NCBI GenBank assembly: GCA_000708835.1 | Contig: DF237698.1 | Location: 1-36,998, forward strand | Length of the DNA: 36,998 bases | Source of the DNA: Klebsormidium nitens | Lineage: Eukaryota > Streptophyta > Klebsormidiophyceae > Klebsormidiales > Klebsormidiaceae | Reading direction: 5' to 3' | In this document: one piece after another, positions 11,001 to 22,365 of the stretch | Position numbering within the stretch: the first letter of the stretch is position 1 | How the letters are laid out: the number at the start of each line of letters is the position of its first letter | Notes under the pieces: model-generated | The model's database searches: none | Seen by the model: the letters and a program-made list of their open reading frames with translations, nothing else | What the model was told of the DNA's origin: nothing | Position numbers and translations under genes: made by a program

Positions 11001-14000
11001 CCCGGGGGGGTCCTTATTGTCGGCCCAGGACCGGAGCCATTCCGTGCTGATCCACCGGAAGTCGTATTCTTTCGGGTCCGCCGCGGCTTCCGCCAAGATC
11101 TCCCGTACCTCGCGCCGACGCTGATTCACCTCCGCTTCGATCCGTTCCCGTTCCGACTTGTATGCCTCGATTGCCGCGTCAAACGCCACGTTGTCGTTTT
11201 CCACTTCCCGCACCAACGCCTCCGGAGCTTCGATCGTCTCAACCTCGTCCAAAAGTTCCGAACCGTGGACCCCGTTCTGCGATTTCCCGCCATTCCCCGC
11301 TTCCCCTACCCCGTTCGTATGGACGCCCTCTCTCGACCCTTGCGCTGGCGAATCCAATGAAATCGCCTTTTCCGCGCTCGTCCCGGCAACCTCGTCTTTC
11401 GCAGCCTTCCCCGTCCTCGCGCGCTTCGGCACCTTCTCGCGGCCCTCGCCCTCGCTCTTGCGCTTGGTTTCCTTCCCCGCCGCATCCGCTCGAATTCTCT
11501 CCTCCTCTAGTTTCTTCGCGTCCGCCTCCGCTTTCCGCCGCCGCCGCTCCTCCTGCCTCTGCATGATTGCCACCTGGCGTGCGTCCCTCCGCCGATACAT
11601 CAGCATGTACGAATCCGCTGACGTCAGCAGGTTCGGATCCAGCACCTCCGCTGCAGCTACACCCTCCGCCTTCGACGGCCCGACACTCTCCTCCCCCTTC
11701 GCATCCTTCTCGTTCTCCCCACCTCCCTCTTTCTCTTCCGGTTTTTGGCCGTTCTCTTTCGCCTCTTTCGCCGCTTTCGCGCTCGCATTTGCTGCAGCTT
11801 CTCCCAGCGGGTGCGCCCCGAGTGACGTCACCAGTTCGTCATCGAACTGCCACCAGTCCCCGGTGCGCTCGTCCTTGACGTGCGCAATGTAGTGGCCGCT
11901 CGTGGCCATTGCGCCCTTGTGAACTAGGATGGCGGCTAGATCGTAGAGCCCCTCGCTGCTTCCGTCAGCGACCCACTCTGGTTCTGAGGAGGAAGGGGCC
12001 TGAGGCTCCGGAGTAAGCCGAGAGTGGAGGTCAATCGAGATCGGGAAGCTGAAGCGCGAGGTGACCTTCTTCTTTGTGGCGGTCTGCAAGAGAGAAGAAA
12101 CTTCTTGAGTCAACCTTCCAACAAATTTGATATCATTTAACTTTTTTCGGAAGCAGTGCCCGATGCTTAAAAATCCTCAGGATCACCTTCCTTAGTAGCG
12201 GAAAATTCAGGTCAGGCATCGTCCACAACAGGCTCGCTTACCAATTTGATGCTATGGTTTGCCTCACTGAAGTTCACATACAGATTGGAGAGGTCCTCAG
12301 GCGTGGCTGACTTCTCGTCGACTTTCTACCAGGTACGTCCAAGCTTTCCGAACCGATGAGCGAAGGGCAATACTTGCCTTCGACGCATAGAGTACAAGAC
12401 CAAGAGCGGCATCCGTCCATCAGAAGGTGCAAGCAAAGCTCTCCTATCTCGACGCCGCGGGATCAACGTCTCGGCACTTCAACACTCGACCTGAGGCTTC
12501 GTACCTTGTTGTTGAACACAAAGCGCTTGAGCTGAAAGTTGAGCAGCGGGGGCAGCGACCGAAGCTTCACGCTCCGTGTAGCGTCCACGCGCGCGTTGCA
12601 GCGCTCGCACATGTACTGGTTGTCGCCCTCGAGAAGCTCCTCCCCTAGATAGTCGTCTAGGCTGGTCGCTAAACCCTCAAATCCTTTTACGTTAACCTCG
12701 AGTTCATAGAAGTCGACCAGGTTCTTGGACGAATCGGACTCGTTGCCGCAGACCGAACACCTGAGATGGACAAAAGGAATTTGCATGCTTGGGGCCGTAT
12801 GGTTGACCGGAATGACTGTTCTCCTTCTCTCTCTCTTTCTTTCTCTCCCCCTTCCTCTGTCACTCTCTGTTTGACATGTTGAGAAGAAGCGAATGACCGT
12901 GGCAATGATGTTTACGTACGAGTAGAAAAAGACGAACGATGACGCAATGGCAGCATCTTCCAACATTCTGGAGACGAAGGATGGAAACGAACACAAGAAT
13001 AAGCAAAGACAAAACGGAAGAAACCCACGCACCTGGTGACGTACGAGAAGGTCCCCCGAAAAAGTCCTTGGACAAGGTTTCGGACGTCCGGCTGCGCAGA
13101 CTGCTCCAGCAGCTTCTCTAGCAGCGTCAGCAGCAGCTTCATAAACTCCTGGCCGTCCTGTTGCACGCCGTTGTCCAACTGGAGCGTCTTCGCAAACACC
13201 GCCGGATCGACAGGGTCCTCGTTCGATAGTTGCAGCTTCACGAACAGCCGGCAGAGCTGCCTTAGAACCGGGTTGCCCTCCAGCAGCTGCTCCTCGGTGC
13301 AAAACAACCCCTTTCTAAAGTCGGCGTTCATGTACAGGCACTGCAGGATCGCGTTCACGTAGCACGTCGCGCCAAGGTTGGTTAACCCGATCGGGTCATC
13401 GTGGGAGACCCGTTTTCGGAACGTGGGGTCTTCGCCCAGAGCGGAGACGGCTTCGGGGGTCTTGCACCAGAGCCCCTGCTTACGCACGCCGTTTGGGGGG
13501 GGTATCAGAGCACAGAGGCAGTTGGGGGAGTCTTTCGAATTGACACGGTCGCCCTGGCATACTGGTCGGTCCCAGTGGTACAGCTTGCCCTTCTCTGCAA
13601 AGCTCAGCTCCTTAGACGCAGCCACTTTCCTGCCGGAATGAGGTCAGCGCAGTGTCAGCAGTGCCAGCTGAAGGGAGGTATGCTCGGCAAGGGCATTGCT
13701 TGTGGACGATGGAGGCATAAGATGAAGAAAGTCTCGGAAGTGGATGTTCTCACAGCTTTTCGGTCTCGTCTAGATGAATGTGCCCCACCCTCAACAGAGA
13801 GAAAGTACCGAGCTCCCACAAAGGTCAAAACCATCATACATCCACTTATGCATTTTTGTCTAGAAAAGCAGGACGAGCTTTCGAGTGACAGGCACCCTTT
13901 GTCTACAGAGGCGTAATTGAGATTGTCACATGCAACTCAATGATTGAAAGACAGCACAGGCCCCGTTGAACTCTATCCACAATTGACACAATTGGACATA

Positions 14001-14197
14001 CCTGCTTTTCTTTGGAGCTCTAATCCTGCGAAAGGAAGACAAACCAAATGCTGTTTCTGAAAGATTCATGCGCAAAAGAAAAGTGGAACCACAACAAGAC
14101 AATTGAAACAACCGGGGTACTTTGGCACCTACCTGAGGACATCTTGCCTTGCCTCCCCAGCATCTTTCACTTTCTTCGTCTTAGCTCGAGTCCCCAT
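5008..14197 (-). CDS. UBP26: Ubiquitin-specific protease UBP26/USP48 with C-terminal RanBP2 zinc finger
   Basis: Eleven exons (5'->3' on -): 14197-14133, 14025-14002, 13629-13033, 12760-12505, 12083-10717, 10264-9980, 9575-9302, 8675-8493, 7316-7059, 6653-6512 and 5324-5008. Together they give 3768 nt encoding 1255 residues, longer than Arabidopsis UBP26 at about 1067. The USP domain has the Cys box [12 protein letters not shown] (C119), zinc-ribbon cysteines C230/C233 and C280/C283, the His box TSGHYIAHV (H378) and Asp395/396. A Lys/Glu-rich linker (about 405-620) is followed by three DUSP-like repeats (about 650-990), a ubiquitin-like domain (about 1080-1141) and the plant UBP26 signature GFRGT (1165-1169). 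The last 25 residues form a RanBP2-type finger (W1231, C1233, C1236, C1247, C1250). In Arabidopsis, UBP26 removes ubiquitin from histone H2B in the nucleus and acts in heterochromatin silencing. Exon 2 is a 24-nt microexon. Its 5' end faces the V-ATPase subunit e gene. Confidence 0.92.
5325..6511 (-). other. UBP26 intron 10 (1187 nt)
   Basis: This is the longest UBP26 intron. It separates the ubiquitin-like domain exon from the exon carrying GFRGT and the zinc finger. The donor is GTGAGT and the acceptor is CTTCTCAG. Phase 1 is preserved across the join, which creates a Glu codon. I see no gene or repeat family inside, only a short poly-A run near 5732. Confidence 0.7.
7197..8060 (-). repeat. 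Tandem array of degenerate copies of UBP26 exon 9 and its acceptor
   Basis: The functional exon 9 starts at 7316. Upstream of it, within intron 8 (8492-7317), lie further copies of the same stretch: a C/T-rich tract, the AG acceptor and the beginning of the exon (reading [14 protein letters not shown]). Equivalent exon starts are at about 7483, 7640, 7779 and 7933, with a partial copy near 8040. Spacings are roughly 140-167 bases. The copy at 7483 matches the real exon closely for over 100 bases. Copies at 7483 and 7779 keep a CAG acceptor; those at 7640 and 7933 have lost it. Divergence increases with distance from the true exon. Runs of (G/A)ACGGAA-type sequence separate the copies. The array probably grew by repeated tandem duplication across the intron-exon junction. 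Confidence 0.9.
8245..8395. repeat. Second short tandem pair in UBP26 intron 8
   Basis: Two related stretches, about 8247-8293 and 8345-8392, share a core: GGGTC, then CAAAG/CAAGG, then AGAGC(T/C)GCCTTA followed by GGCAGC or GGACAGC. Their offset is about 98 bases. They are unrelated in sequence to the exon-derived array next to them but lie in the same intron, which suggests this intron is prone to tandem duplication. Confidence 0.6.
12820..12858. repeat. CT-rich low-complexity tract
   Basis: A pyrimidine-rich (CT)n/(CTTT)n stretch in UBP26 intron 3. On the coding (-) strand it is a GA-rich purine tract about 60 bases upstream of the exon 4 acceptor, so it does not serve as the polypyrimidine tract itself. 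Confidence 0.8.
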
Positions 14198-15150
14198 CTT
14201 TTCAGCAAGCGCGAACCACCTTCAGCTTTCAGTGACAACGCGCCCGAGGCGTCACATCGCAGCCAGACTCCTCGTGCTTAAAACGAGCCTCAGGTTGGGG
14301 CTTCCTGGCCGAAGGATGTGACCAACTCAAAGTCAGCTTGACATCAACTGTGCCTAGTGCCGCTTACATCAATTGAACAGGCTTCGCCTAGCTGTATCAA
14401 CAATTTGCGAAGGTTTGCTGCACAATCTTTCAGAGCCTTCAGCCAGACCCTTTGTAGAAGCTTCTTCAAGGTGCCAAGGAGTGTTTGGCGGCCTGCATCA
14501 CGAGCTTCCCCTCCTTCTTCAGCTCCTTTCTGACTCGATCTGGTCAGCTTGAACTCCTTCGAAAATAACTTTCTCTTTTTTCTGCGAATTTAAGGTAGTG
14601 CTTGGGTATCTTTGACGTACGACACTCGAGACTACCATTGTTGAATAGAATGGTATTCCAATAAAGTGGTAGTGTCAAGGGTTTGCCTTCCGGACCCTTT
14701 CTTACTCCGGGGTTAGAAGGATGGTACACTGCTGTAATGGTCACAGTCAAATTTTCGACCACTGGTGAAGGCGATCAGAAAGAAAGGAAGTTGAAGGAGG
14801 CGTTGGTGCGTTGGTGGGGCGCAATCAATCGTTCGTCCATTTGAGAGTATTCTGCAACAGTTCCCCGTTCTCTGACGAGGGCAAACGAGAGGGGCAGACA
14901 TTGTGGAATTGCTTGCTGTATCACTCGCTTCTGTTGCTGTCGCTTGTAGGTTGTGACGTGGCCGGAGCGAGTTGGAGATCTCTGTGCAATCGAAGGGCAC
15001 CACAGAGCAAAACTCAAGCCGCTGTCTTGACTTCGATTGTGAACCTCGATGGTGAGGTCTTGAGGAGGATCTGAGTGACGGATCTTGAAGCAAACAGAAG
15101 CTGCAAAGAAGCCGAATCAAATCCGAGAACACAGAGGCCAGTGCAGCAGC
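14198..15150. promoter_or_regulatory. Divergent promoter region of UBP26 and VHA-e
   Basis: There are 953 bases between the UBP26 start codon (14197, -) and the VHA-e start codon (15151, +). No other gene is supported here, so the segment must hold both 5' UTRs and both promoters. Specific core elements could not be assigned with confidence. Confidence 0.5.
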
Positions 15151-16566
15151 ATGGGGTTCTTCATCACCACCGTCATATTTCTGCTTGCGGGGTTCGTCGG
15201 CATCGGCCTCTTCCGGGTTCTTTACAACAAGGGCCCGGAGACAAATCTGTAAGTCAGCTTCATCTAATGGCACACGCAATTTCTAGAGGCAATTCAGATG
15301 CTTAAGTTCCATTCAAGGTGAAAGATGTGTTCTGAAACGATTTTCAGCTGCTCAACCATAGCGCCTGGACCTACGTTAGACAGAGCATCATTCAACCAGT
15401 TTCGTGGTAATATTGGCCTTGTCCTCGGAAGGTGAAAAGGAACTGCGCATACCGCCAGTCAAGCCAGGCCTAGTCTGCCAGTTTCACAGCTTCACATGCC
15501 TCTTGACTTTCTCTACTGCCTCGATTGCTGCCCTGAAGCAATGGCGAATTTACAGCCCTGCGAAGCGGATGGACACATTTTGGTAATCGAGAGTCATGCA
15601 ATAGATTAATGACAAGATTCTGAGCTTGAGTCCTTTGCGAATATGCTTGTCTGAAGTTGAAGGTGTCTTGAGGCATTCATATGTGAGCCGATTTGCCCAA
15701 GCTCAGGATCGGGCTCGGAAGATGCATCCTGTGGTTGACGTTAGTCTGGGCAAGGTCAATCTAGAGGCTGAAGGGCGAAACCATGTGTCGCTGCTCTGCC
15801 AACATGTGTGTGCTTAGAGCCAGGTGATACTTTGTGTGTCCTGTAAAAGACTGCAAGGCTGAACTGAGTGACGTGTCTGAGCTCGCCCACTTATCAGTGT
15901 CCATCGCCTGCCTGTCAACTCTTGAATGAATTATGCTTTGACTATCATTATTGGGGAGGGAACAGTGTCAATTGAAACGGATTTTCTCAGCGGGCACCAA
16001 GATGTCTTCGGTCACTGTGATGCATTCATTACTCAGTATTTTTAAAAGGCTTCAAATTAATTGGAGATCAAAGTAGGGTGTTGTGTTGATGTCCTCGTTC
16101 ATCGTTGTGGACTTTTTGCGTCGCAGGTTACACTACACCTGGGTGATCACTGCTACAATCTGTTGCTGGCTCACGTAAGTTCCGACCAGATGTTTCAGAA
16201 TGGGGAGGTGCAACTAATTGCTCAATTACATGACTGGGAAATCTGCTGATCAGAAGTTCCATGCAATCTTCATGAGATTGCTAGTTTGTCATATTTGACC
16301 ACAGGAAAGTTGTCTAAAAGCAAGCAGACTTATTCCAGAACCGCGCAGAGAAAGTCTAGCATCTGTGTATTTGATGCCTATGTTCTGTTGGTGAGCCAGC
16401 CCTTCTACAGGAATTTCGTGTGTTTCTGCGCAAGCCGCCTCCAGGATTGATCTCCCTTTCAGCATCTGCCAACTGATAGGTCCTTCCTCGGTGCAGGTGG
16501 GCTATCGTTTACATGGCGCAGATGCACCCTTTAGTTGTCCCTATACTTAAAGCAGAGGGAGAATGA
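15151..16566 (+). CDS. VHA-e: V-type proton ATPase subunit e
   Basis: Three exons: 15151-15248, 16127-16174 and 16497-16566. They total 216 nt, encoding 71 residues, which matches the roughly 70-residue family. The N-terminus MGFFITTVIFLLAG begins the first membrane helix. NKGPETNL marks the loop, and the second helix contains WVITATICCWLTWAIVYM, followed by QMHPLVVPIL at the C-terminus. The plant family has closely similar N-terminal (MGF-TT-IF), GP-TNL and QMNPLIVP blocks. Subunit e (yeast Vma9) is part of the membrane V0 sector of the vacuolar H+-ATPase and helps assemble the proton pump. Introns interrupt at phases 2 and 2, and donors are GTAAGT. The middle exon is only 48 nt, and the first intron is 878 nt. 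Confidence 0.93.
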
Positions 16567-17444
16567 GAACGTAAAGGAACAATCGTTTGAGTTGACAGCT
16601 CTTTGTACATCTAAAGCGAAGTAAATATGCAAGCAACGTCTTCCCATAGAATCTATGGAAGAGGCCTTTGAGCAGGTTTTATACAGGACATCTGCAAGAC
16701 AAAGTATTCATCCTTTAGCGATGGACGAAGCTGGCACAAGTTATCATAGCATCGCTCGTTGTTTCCTTCATGATCTGCAGTGTAACTGATCCTTGACCCT
16801 GCGGCAGGTTTCAAATGAACTGACTATATAACTGTGCATCTGATTGCAATGATATCCTTTGCCGAGGTGTATGCAGGCTCACAATGATCGTTGTTGCTGT
16901 GCTAGATATGATAGCTCACATGCCGCAGTGCTAGCTATATAGAGCAATGCTGGCAGTCACGTGCTGTAAAAATGTAGGTACTGAAACTTTGCAGCTAATC
17001 ATTCAGTGCCACAGTAATATGAATCTGGCTTGTATGTACGTCACTGAACACGAACTTGTGATTATGGTGCATGGCTGCCGGCAACATTGCATTGCCGTTT
17101 CGCGATGAGCTGCACATGATCGGTCCTGCATGGGCGCGGCCGCCCGTGCAGCGCGCCTGCCGCATTGAAGTACGTAACCTCAAATAAGCGATGATTCTTG
17201 AAGCGAGGCGGCTTATGGGTTTGCAGCATGCAGTGAGTGATTGGGACATTGTACATACAAGCACAACTGCAGACAGCCACCTAATCAGAAGTGCAAGACT
17301 CATGTGCATCGCGAGGCAGAACGATGGCTCATGCATCTTGCCGTGTCCGGAACATGCAGCAGGCTCATTTCGTTTTGGGAAGCTGATGCATGAGACCTCA
17401 CAATTGTCAAAGCGGACAGGCAGGCTATGGACGCAGTTTTCCCA
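16567..17444. other. Convergent intergenic region
   Basis: This lies between the stop of VHA-e (+) and the stop of TMEM231 (-). It holds the 3' UTRs of both. No supported gene or repeat was seen. Confidence 0.5.
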
Positions 17445-20400
17445 TCAAAACCGGTGCTGCTTCTGAGTTTGAAGATCTGAAACAACCCGTGTTTCAAGGA
17501 CTCTATAGCGGAATGTGACGTACTCTACCCATGACAGGAGATACCTGCACGACCAATCAGAGGCATCAGGCGAGGCATCCGTACCGCTCGTGAAACATAC
17601 AAGCAGCCTGTTACAGCGGAACATCGGAATCATCCTCAATCGCCCTGTTCGGCAGCAAATTTTGTAGGATAGTGATGCTGCAGAGGTTTCCCTTTACAGC
17701 GGTGTTGAGTGATAACAGAGTCTCCGACTAGACTCCAATACAAGCCAGAAGGGACATCCCGCTGTCACGAGGTTAACGTCGCCAGAAGGTAATGAGCAAG
17801 GGGTGGAATCTGGCTCGAGCTTTGGGATAGGAACGTTCGTGTTATCCGCTGCATTCGTCAGGTTCAGCTATTTGGCGGGAGGCATCCAGGGTCGTGGCTT
17901 TGAAACGAGTTTATGGCAGTGCTCTAGGAGCCGGTTTTAAGCCGTGTTGTCTTCTTTCCCGATCGGCCGGCTACTCTCGATCGGGCAAACTTTAGAGCAA
18001 CGATTTTTGGAATCGCTCGTAATAAGTTTCAGTCAGATCGTGATCCGAACAGGTGCAAAGAGTCAGGGTCGTCACTCAACTCTAACGACTGAGTCCTTCG
18101 ACGAAATCCAGACCAAAAGGTCGTCACAAGATCCGTACACGAGACGTCAAACAGAAACCGGAAAAAGACGGGTGGCGGTAAAGGAATGGATGGCGAAAAC
18201 AATAGCGTAAAAGGACGGTGGCTCACAACAATAGGATCCAGACCGCCAGGAACTGGATCCAGGCATACTTGAGGACCTCCATTAAGCCCGGGATATAAGC
18301 CACCGACTCAAACGGCGGTATCCGTATCCGTTCGAAGATCGTGAAGTCGGTCCCATACCCGGCCTGCCAGACGGCATACGAGCTGACGAATTCCGTTGTC
18401 TCTGCGGATAAGATATGCGAAGGTAAGTGGACAGATGCATCAAACAGGGAACCTTCGAGCGGCGAAGACGACGATTTTGAAACAAGTCTTGAATGTACGA
18501 TTTGCTCACGGGCTCGACGCTCATGCCGTTGAAACCTAGGCCTTTTTTTGTTCCTGAAAACAGGAGCACAAGAAACGAGTCACTCTCACGGATGATCCTT
18601 CTTCCGACAAAAAAACGGGTGAGCCTTTAGCCGAGCAGAGAGACCGTCAATCTTTGTCAACAGCATGATTGCCAGGCCTGTATACAGAACAAAATGGCTA
18701 GAGCTCGTTTGTTAGGTTGGCAATTTTGGCCAGCAGATTGGACATCCTGAAAGTGCACTCATGACATGAGTCCTCAGAATGAGATGACGCTCACCATTGC
18801 GATCTAGATAGTCGCGCAGTATGGACTGCATTTGCACGCTTCGGCTGCAGAGTCGAAATTGACGGGATCAGAAATCCTGACTTGATCGATTCCGTTGGAT
18901 AAAACTTGTGAGCAGATCCCTGGAACTTGTTCTCTTCCAGAGTGGGAGCCGCTCGCTTTCGACCGTCAGTTCTGGTGATTGAAACTCCGTACAATGGGAC
19001 CTCATTGACTCTCTCCTCACATTTTCAGGGGGTTCAGGCGAACCTTCTGAACGTGTGGAATGCCAACGACGGCTGTACATCTATCGACATGATGCATCCA
19101 CCTTCCTCCACGCTCGCGCGTCGCTTTGCTCTAAAACTTTGTCAGATGTTCATTAGTGTTTCGGGAAATAGCCAACCACGTTACCACTCCAAGCAGCTCG
19201 AGCCAAACCTGCTTCGCAACTGGCGTCATCATCGTGCTCCTTTCGAAGGCTCGTCTCGTTCCTCGAGGCAAGAACCCCGCAATGTTTATGCTCTGCCCCG
19301 ACAGGCTCCTGAGAGCCAATTGCGCGTTTCAATATCTTCTGTGTGCTTTTTTGCAATCGACAACCGCTGTCTTGGTCGAAAGGACTCTTTCGAGTTTTGG
19401 CAGTCGGGGCACAAGGACCGGTAGGCTCACCTGTCCAAGCTCTGCCCTGACGGCCCCCCGGGAGCTAACGCCGGGACGTCGTACAGCACCCGGTTGTTGT
19501 CGAAGCTAAGCGGCCGCCTCTGGCGCAGCCGCAGTTCGCCGTCGACGTGTAACTCTGAGCCAGGGAGGGGCGACGCATGGTGGATGTAGGCTAGGCTCTG
19601 CATCTGCATGCGTATCCGCCCCTGCACGGAGTGGGAAATAAGTAAACGTTGGTGTCGGTGTTGTTGGTGTGTGCCTTTAGGCGCTTGCAGAAAGGAGTAA
19701 AGCCTATAACATCTGACACCAGTCGTCCAGCAGCTCCAATCGGGCAGGGAGTGGAGGGTCAAACCCCCTTTATCTAGCGCACCTCCCACTCCCTTATCAC
19801 ATCATGCTGGGCAAAGGCCATACGGTCGGCGATGGCCTTTTTTTCAAACTTTCAAATTCTGCGATTCTGTTGAACGGCTTTACCTGTATCTGGTACCGGA
19901 ACTGCAGCAGCAGCTTGACGCTGTGCACCGGCCCCGCGCCGCTGACACGCGCGCTGACGTCGATCACGTCTGCATTCCCGTCGTGGTCCGAGTCGGTCTC
20001 GGTCGCGCGCACTTCGACCGCGGCCAGCTTGTTCGCTAGAGCGCTGTTTAGCGTGGGGAACGTGCTCCAAAAAATTTCTTGACCGGGACCCTTTCCCTGA
20101 ATGGAACGGGAAAATATCTTTGAAAGACTAAGGAGTGGGGGATATACACGAAACTCAGTTGCACGCAACTCGAGTAAGTAGCGCAAGCGGTGTTCACGGC
20201 AGGGAAGATCGTTGTTGAATGTTCCTGGCCAGGAATAATTGCCTCTAATGTGATTTGGGACGTATCTGCTTTCCAACAACATTTCTGCAAAGAAAGATCG
20301 GACTACTATGTAATCAAATTACTACACACAAATACGGGGGTGCTGCCAACTCAACAACGTCGAAGGCGTGTCACTCCTGTGCACTCAAAGACTTGGAAAC

Positions 20401-21448
20401 GGTCAAAATGAATGTATCTTGCCTTCAAAGACACTGGGGTCTTACCTCAAGCAGTAGAAGGGCGTCATGGGTGAAACGAACGGCAGGTTGCGCAGTGAAA
20501 GTGGACTCCTTCAGCCAGAAACCTAGAAAGCAGAGATCGGAAATTTGGAACAATCTTGGCTGAAATGCTTCAAATACTGCGATAAGAAGGCGACTGCACT
20601 CATCGAAGGACTTGCTCTTGCAGTCGCAGGAATCCGTTATTCAAAAGCCAGAGGTAACAGGAACAAGTTCAGCGCTTGTAGTACTTCACGTGCTTTATCT
20701 AAGTAGCAAATTCCTCATCACAGCCACCAAGAAACCTAAGAAATCTGGCCTGCGAAACTGCGAAGCTCATAGAAATCCATGACCGATTGGGGTCTTCAGA
20801 TTTCGCAGGCTTTGTTCTTTTCTGAGAGTTGATATGTAGTAACTCCTATCAAGAGCAAAGCCTCAATCCCCTTTTAAGATTGAGGGGAATGTCGGTGGGA
20901 GAACATTAAGGCATGCCTCTCATGCAGTCCCCTTGTTTGCCTCTTGTCAGCCGATCAATTGTCATAGGATGTGATTTTGCCAGCGGCTCTGTATGGGGGC
21001 CTGTCAAGAGCGTTGGACTGTAGATATCAATGTGTGGCCCAGCTGCTACCCTGATAGTGGATAGAGCATGGATTGATGGCCCAGATAAGCAGCTTGTTTG
21101 TATCGTGCGGATGCCTAGATTTTCTTCTCGTGAATTCCTTTCCCTTGATGTGAAAAGTGGTCGCGAGGATGTCAAAGGACTCTGCACTTCAACCTGAGCT
21201 CAAGTCTCAAAGTGCACAACACGGAAGGGCCATCAAGAGTCCAGCAGCCCCAGACTTCAGACTGTGGCTCCATGTCTTGGAATTACTCAGAATGATCGGG
21301 AGCCAGCGAGCTCACCTTGTGAGGAATGCACAAAGATGAACGTCAGCACCAGGATGGCCACATGGCTGGCCAGCCTGAAGCAGAACGCTGCAGACCATCG
21401 ACTCGCATAGTGGCGCCGCTGCAAGGCCTCTCCGTAAACTTGGACCAT
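17445..21448 (-). CDS. TMEM231: TMEM231, ciliary transition-zone membrane protein
   Basis: Seven exons (5'->3' on -): 21448-21316, 20522-20446, 20096-19884, 19621-19431, 18844-18795, 18401-18227 and 17544-17445. They total 939 nt encoding 312 residues; the human protein has about 316. Landmarks in family order are: an N-terminal helix (about 24-41), GFWLKESTFTAQPAVRF (45-61), FWSTFPTLN (79-87), DSDHDGNADV, the MQSLAY and PLPGSELHVDGELRL block, LRDYLDRN, and a C-terminal helix around YAWIQFLAVWILLLYLLSW (about 267-285). TMEM231 belongs to the MKS/B9 module at the ciliary transition zone, which gates membrane proteins into the cilium. The two membrane helices flank a large conserved loop. The exon order, phases (1,0,0,2,1,2) and length all agree, so the call is strong although identity is moderate. 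Its 5' end faces the DUF971 gene. Confidence 0.9.
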
Positions 21449-22365
21449 GGTCAGCTTCTTGGGACTCAAAATATCTTCCTACTTTCCTGAGCTGCGAGAA
21501 GCAGCATACATGTGAGCATATTGAGTTTCAGATACGGTACGCTTACAAGCTGGTTGTACTGCCCGTTTAATGGTGGTACTGCCCGTATGTAGCTAGATTG
21601 GGTATCTTTGATCAAACATCCAGGTGTAGCTCAAAGAAGCCTCCCAGGCATGAAATTCACCCTGAACAACTCAAAACTTCAAAGCGGGAGCATTTGCAAT
21701 GCACTTGAGCCGGCTTTGTGCACCTTGCTAAGGCTTTCGATTGAGAAGGATCTGACAGTGAAGGATGCTCTGCTCCTTCGAGTCCTTGTCCGTTTTCATT
21801 CGCTCACTGAAGGAGAAGGAGGAGGAAGCCCCAGTTCACAGAGCACCACTTCGATTTTAGGGTTTGGCTCCGGTGTGAACCCTAGAATGGCCAGCAGAGC
21901 AAGGACTGTGTGAAAATTCATCTTGCTCCGCCAATTCTGTGCAGACCCGTCCCTCTGAAGATCGAACGGTTTTACAAAGTTCTGACCGCGCCAAAATCGC
22001 ATTTACACCAGGCCTCCAGCGCCGGCGCTTCGGTTGGAAGCAGCATGCATGCTGAACTGGGAAAACTCGCGATTGTGAAATTCAAAAGTTAATATACTGT
22101 ACATATATTGTGGACGAGCAGCTTGGGACTCGGAGAAGGTTCAAGGGATAGCACTGGATTCAAGAATCTCTGCAAAAGCGCAAGCTCCTTGAACGGCGAC
22201 AGAAATCCTCACCAATGATCATAATTTCTTCCTGAGAAAGCTTCTGAAACGAGCACTGTTGCGTCCTGCATTACAAAATCTTGGTTTGTTTGCAGGCAGC
22301 TGACTCTGACCCTTTGAAGGTGGTTTATGTACGATTGTGCATTTGAATGATTATCAGCGTTGCTG
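21449..22365. promoter_or_regulatory. Divergent promoter region of TMEM231 and the DUF971 gene
   Basis: There are 917 bases between the start codons of TMEM231 (-) and the DUF971 gene (+). A telo-box-like TTAGGGTTT lies at 21857-21865. In plants the telo box (AAACCCTAA) is common in promoters of growth-related genes, but a single match is weak evidence. Short open frames here are not supported. Confidence 0.4.

Noticed and set aside
10617-11892. Long open frames on the + strand (10617-11360 and 11158-11892)
   Set aside because: They are antisense shadows of the GC-rich UBP26 exon 5 (12083-10717). Their composition is Arg/Pro/Ser-biased and no domain is seen.
18282-18569. Open frame on - preceded by a good TTTTCAG acceptor, possible alternative TMEM231 exon
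   Set aside because: It does not encode the conserved TMEM231 C-terminal block. The exon at 18401-18227 in another frame does, and it restores the known protein order.
20861-20885. Perfect 8-bp hairpin CCTCAATC/GATTGAGG with a 9-base loop
   Set aside because: It lies inside TMEM231 intron 1. It is too short and isolated to argue for a small RNA or terminator.
21796-22002. Small - strand frame with a signal-peptide-like start (MNFHTVLALLAILGF)
   Set aside because: It has about 40 residues from its ATG, no family match and no splice partner found. It lies in a divergent promoter region and is probably chance.
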